Shown: one piece after another, positions 5,158-6,811 of the stretch | How positions within the stretch are numbered: the stretch's first letter is position 1 | Layout of the letters: each line of letters begins with the position of its first letter | NCBI GenBank assembly: GCA_045545665.1 | Contig: JAZQBL010000004.1 | Location: 1-6,811 of the forward strand | DNA length: 6,811 bases | DNA from: RGIG7213 sp045545665 | GTDB lineage: Bacteria; Bacillota; Clostridia; Oscillospirales; CAG-272 | Reading direction: 5' to 3' | Made by a program: the position numbers and the translations under genes | The notes under the pieces: model-generated | Seen by the model: only the letters and a program-made list of their open reading frames with translations | What the model was told of the DNA's origin: nothing | The model's database searches: none

Positions 5158-6144
5158 CTACATTTTGAGAGACAGTCCGCTCTGCTGTTCGTATTCTTCT
5201 CTCGTGCAGTAGCACGCGAAGGCTTCGGTTGAGATCTTCTTTCCGAGGATCTGCTCCAACCGTTCCTTCTCCCACTTATCCATCTCGGTGAGCGTCCTCG
5301 GCATATAGTCCGCTCTCTGCGGTGCGATGCTGAGGAAATCACCGATAAGATTGACAAGTCCCGTGCTCATCGTTTGCTTTGCGTGTGGCTTGTGCTCGGG
5401 TGTCCTGTAGAAAGCATACTCGTTTGCCATCGGCCCGAGACAGCCGCCCATGGCGTAGTACAGCTCCAGGTTATCCTTTAAGAGTCGCTCATCGAAGAGC
5501 TTGTTGTCGCGCACCTTGATGCCGTCGGGTGTAGTGAAGGTGATATACTTTCGATCCGCTTCCCACCGAACGCCGTAGCCGTGGTTCTCCATATAGCCGA
5601 TGAAGCCCTCGATGGTATCGGTGTAAGCAAGTGCGAGAAACGCCGTGTGGATCAAATCCTTCTTCCACTTTTGCATCTTGCCGGCACGGGTATCAGTCTC
5701 GGTAGTGGTCAGTCCGTACTTACGGCAGACCTTATTGGAGTATTCCTTCAGCGCTTGCAGATCTGCTTTCTCCATGTGAAGCTTCTTACCGTCCTCAAAG
5801 GAAACCGAGTTAACGATGATGTGATTGTGCAGATGCTCTCGGTTTGTGTGCGTAACGACAAGTGTCTGATAGCCCTCGAAGAATCCCGCAAACTCCAAAC
5901 CGAGATTATTTGCTTCGTATGGTGTGATGTCATCCTCGGGTGAGAATGACTGTACGATATGGAAGTATGTTCTTCCATTGGTCTTGCCGAAGCGGTGCTT
6001 CACCATTTCAAATTCCTTTTGCGCCGTCTCGGTCATACAGTTGTTTCCTGCGATCAAGGTGTCATCAGTCTTCTCTTTATCAAGTACGTAATTGAATACG
6101 TCTGATAGCGAACCCTTTCCCGCTTTCACTTTTACGATTGCCAT
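5158..6144 (-). CDS. mobA: MOBP-type relaxase (MobA-like), short form
   Basis: This is a 328-residue relaxase/mobilization nuclease that would nick the element at oriT and stay bound through a tyrosine during conjugative transfer. Motif I appears as FNYVLDKEKT with Tyr19 the likely nucleophile. Residues about 58-69 carry the GRTYFHIVQSFSP strand. Motif III is THTNREHLHNHIIVNSV, with His104, His106 and His108 as metal ligands and the trailing NS typical of the family. The C-terminal half (about 155-328) is helical with a YGVRWEADRKYITFTTPDG segment. Many family members are longer, often beyond 400 residues with a C-terminal extension, so this is a compact version ending with its own stop. The ATG at 6144 has AAAGGAG seven bases upstream, inside the end of mobC, leaving a 3-nt gap. 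Transfer would need a helper conjugative element, since no coupling protein or secretion genes are visible. Confidence 0.9.
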   Translation of the reverse strand: MAIVKVKAGKGSLSDVFNYVLDKEKTDDTLIAGNNCMTETAQKEFEMVKHRFGKTNGRTYFHIVQSFSPEDDITPYEANNLGLEFAGFFEGYQTLVVTHTNREHLHNHIIVNSVSFEDGKKLHMEKADLQALKEYSNKVCRKYGLTTTETDTRAGKMQKWKKDLIHTAFLALAYTDTIEGFIGYMENHGYGVRWEADRKYITFTTPDGIKVRDNKLFDERLLKDNLELYYAMGGCLGPMANEYAFYRTPEHKPHAKQTMSTGLVNLIGDFLSIAPQRADYMPRTLTEMDKWEKERLEQILGKKISTEAFACYCTREEYEQQSGLSLKM

Positions 6145-6147
6145 AGC

Positions 6148-6459
6148 TCACGCTCCTTTCATTTTTTCATTGAGCAGCTCAAAGATCTTTGCAAGCTCAC
6201 GTTTTGTTTCTTCAAGGTTCACTGCCGAAAGCGTTCCTTCATTGACTCGCCACGTAAGCTGATTGAGATTGTTCCCGATGTGTCGTAGCTGCTTTGCCGC
6301 ATCGTCAACGCCGGGGATGACGGTGGTCTTCTTGCCGAACACACAGTCTCGACAGTAAACTGAGACGAGTCTGTACGAGCCGTACGCAAGATCTTCAAGC
6401 CGTTTGTACTCTTCTTCTGTGACACGGAATGTCACCCGCTTGGTTCTGTTTTCTTTCAA
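6148..6459 (-). CDS. mobC: MobC-like relaxosome accessory protein
   Basis: This is a 103-residue protein with an N-terminal ribbon-helix-helix-like segment (RVTFRVTEEEYKRLEDLA, about 8-25) and the hallmark MobC segment LRHIGNNLNQLTWRVNEG (about 58-75), followed by a C-terminal helix ending NEKMKGA. MobC proteins bind near oriT, help melt the nick region and load the relaxase. The gene sits just upstream of the relaxase in the same operon, the usual order. No ATG precedes the conserved part; the best start is a TTG at 6459 with GAGAGGT about eight bases upstream. TTG starts often mark modest expression. The candidate oriT lies immediately upstream, so MobC may also repress its own operon there, which is known for related proteins but not shown here. 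Confidence 0.88.
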   Translation of the reverse strand: MKENRTKRVTFRVTEEEYKRLEDLAYGSYRLVSVYCRDCVFGKKTTVIPGVDDAAKQLRHIGNNLNQLTWRVNEGTLSAVNLEETKRELAKIFELLNEKMKGA

Positions 6460-6485
6460 ATTCTTACCTCTCTTTCTTCATAGGG

Positions 6486-6540
6486 GTGTGGGCTTAGCCC
6501 GCATTGCCTGACGGCAAACCCCGCTTGAAAACGGGCTTGA
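6486..6540. other. Candidate origin of transfer (oriT) upstream of mobC
   Basis: Three small inverted repeats are packed together: GGGCT/AGCCC around one T (6490-6500), TTGCC/GGCAA with a TGAC loop (6504-6517), and CCCG/CGGG (6520-6535). A direct repeat GCTTGA occurs at 6523-6528 and again at 6535-6540. Clustered stem-loops plus short repeats directly upstream of mobC-mobA is the usual place and form of a MOBP oriT. I cannot name the nick site. TGCCTGAC (6505-6512) would be a place to look. Confidence 0.45.
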
Positions 6541-6688
6541 CCGACAAAGGCGAAACTTGCGACGGAAACGGAAATCCATCAGTAACAACACGACATTGCA
6601 AAAAGCACTTTGTATCATCTTCTTTGAGTCTGCAAACTTCATCATTGCGAAAGATACACTCTGCAATGTTACCGTCTTCATTTTTTAT
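6494..6688 (-). CDS. Small cysteine-containing ORF with apparent ATA start
   Basis: A 64-codon leftward frame runs from an ATA codon at 6688 to TAA at 6494. Its peptide includes KNEDGNIAECIFRNDEVC, then RLKEDDTKCFLQCRVVTDG. Cys11, Cys19, Cys28 and Cys32 could form a metal knuckle. The composition is acidic and codon use looks natural, better than the overlapping ATG frame that begins at 6681. A strong AAGGAGGTC lies seven bases before the ATA, exactly where a start belongs. The next codons fit ATG AAA AAT GAA with one G-to-A change, so the start was either lost by a single transition or AUA is used. The last 20 or so codons overlap the candidate oriT and may not be under protein constraint. 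Function unknown; this may be a decayed gene. Confidence 0.4.
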   Translation of the reverse strand: MKNEDGNIAECIFRNDEVCRLKEDDTKCFLQCRVVTDGFPFPSQVSPLSVKPVFKRGLPSGNAG

Positions 6689-6693
6689 TTCTT

Positions 6694-6702
6694 GACCTCC
6701 TT
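6694..6702 (-). promoter_or_regulatory. Strong ribosome binding site lacking a well-placed canonical start
   Basis: AAGGAGGTC on the minus strand is a full Shine-Dalgarno. The nearest ATG is 14 nt from GGAGG, too far for good initiation, whereas an ATA codon lies at 7 nt. This supports a translated gene here and points to a start-codon change rather than to chance. Confidence 0.6.
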
Positions 6703-6714
6703 GTTTTTATATTC

Positions 6715-6731
6715 TTTTATCATTGATAAAA
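6715..6731. repeat. Perfect 17-bp palindrome upstream of the mobilization genes
   Basis: TTTTATCA and TGATAAAA flank a single central T. The AT-rich dyad is 13 nt upstream of the small ORF's ribosome site. It could be an operator for the leftward operon, or part of a weak hairpin. No clear promoter hexamers with proper spacing are visible beside it. Confidence 0.45.
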
Positions 6732-6811
6732 AGATCCCTCTAAGTAGTAGCCGGCGAGAAAGCTCTTTTTATACCCCCTCACTTTATATCCCACACTTTT
6801 TTCGGATTTGA
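6720..6811 (-). other. Right-edge stretch with a short open leftward frame
   Basis: From the window edge a leftward frame stays open for about 29 codons to a TGA at 6720, ending KSFLAGYYLEGSFYQ. It could be the tail of a gene beyond the window or chance. No ribosome site or recognisable domain is present. I see nothing else convincing between 6732 and 6811. Confidence 0.15.

Noticed and set aside
5581..5943. Rightward open frame of about 120 codons inside the relaxase
   Set aside because: It overlaps the catalytic region of the relaxase on the opposite strand. No ribosome site is seen.
6478..6681. Leftward 67-codon frame starting at ATG 6681
   Set aside because: The strong ribosome site is 14 nt from this ATG and the overlapping frame from 6688 has better composition. 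I kept the latter, though this one cannot be fully excluded.
1..6811. CRISPR array, rRNA or IS element
   Set aside because: No regularly spaced repeats, no rRNA-like blocks, and no DDE transposase or terminal inverted repeats were seen. The only transposition-type enzymes are the two serine recombinases.

Overview
The window looks like a piece of a Bacillota (probably Clostridia) genome. The signs are mid-to-low GC, strong AAGGAGG-type ribosome sites, and mobile-element families typical of gut clostridia: large serine recombinases with a zinc ribbon, a MobC/MobA pair, and XRE repressors without a peptidase domain. No core chromosomal protein gene is visible. This is accessory DNA in which two integrated elements appear to abut.

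Element A (about 1-3155) reads as the lysogeny end of a temperate prophage or phage-like element. Three short leftward genes lie on the left: a Cro-like XRE regulator and two small phage-type proteins, the last cut by the window edge. A 185-nt divergent control region separates them from a rightward CI-like XRE repressor. It holds two TTGACA-17-TATAAT promoters and three near-identical palindromic operators. After the repressor come a small membrane protein with a metal-binding-like tail (position and architecture suggest superinfection exclusion or lysogenic conversion, unproven) and a rightward large serine recombinase. This matches the phage order cro, cI, accessory gene, int, att.

Element B (about 3218-6811, open on the right) reads as a serine-recombinase integrative mobilizable element. 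It is one tight leftward operon: mobC, a MOBP-type relaxase, an unlisted 54-residue ORF with a perfect Shine-Dalgarno, and a second large serine recombinase. Upstream of mobC is a cluster of small stem-loops and direct repeats that could be oriT. A small cysteine-containing ORF overlaps it; its start codon appears to be ATA behind a strong ribosome site.

The two recombinase genes converge and their open frames overlap by 352 nt, each running into the antisense of the other. The junction (about 3129-3217) resembles a tRNA 3' end with CCA followed by a strong rightward intrinsic terminator. I read it as the shared attachment site. Both recombinases therefore probably carry chimeric C-termini made by integration, and the rightward gene has no in-frame stop before the terminator. 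This junction is the most unusual part of the window.
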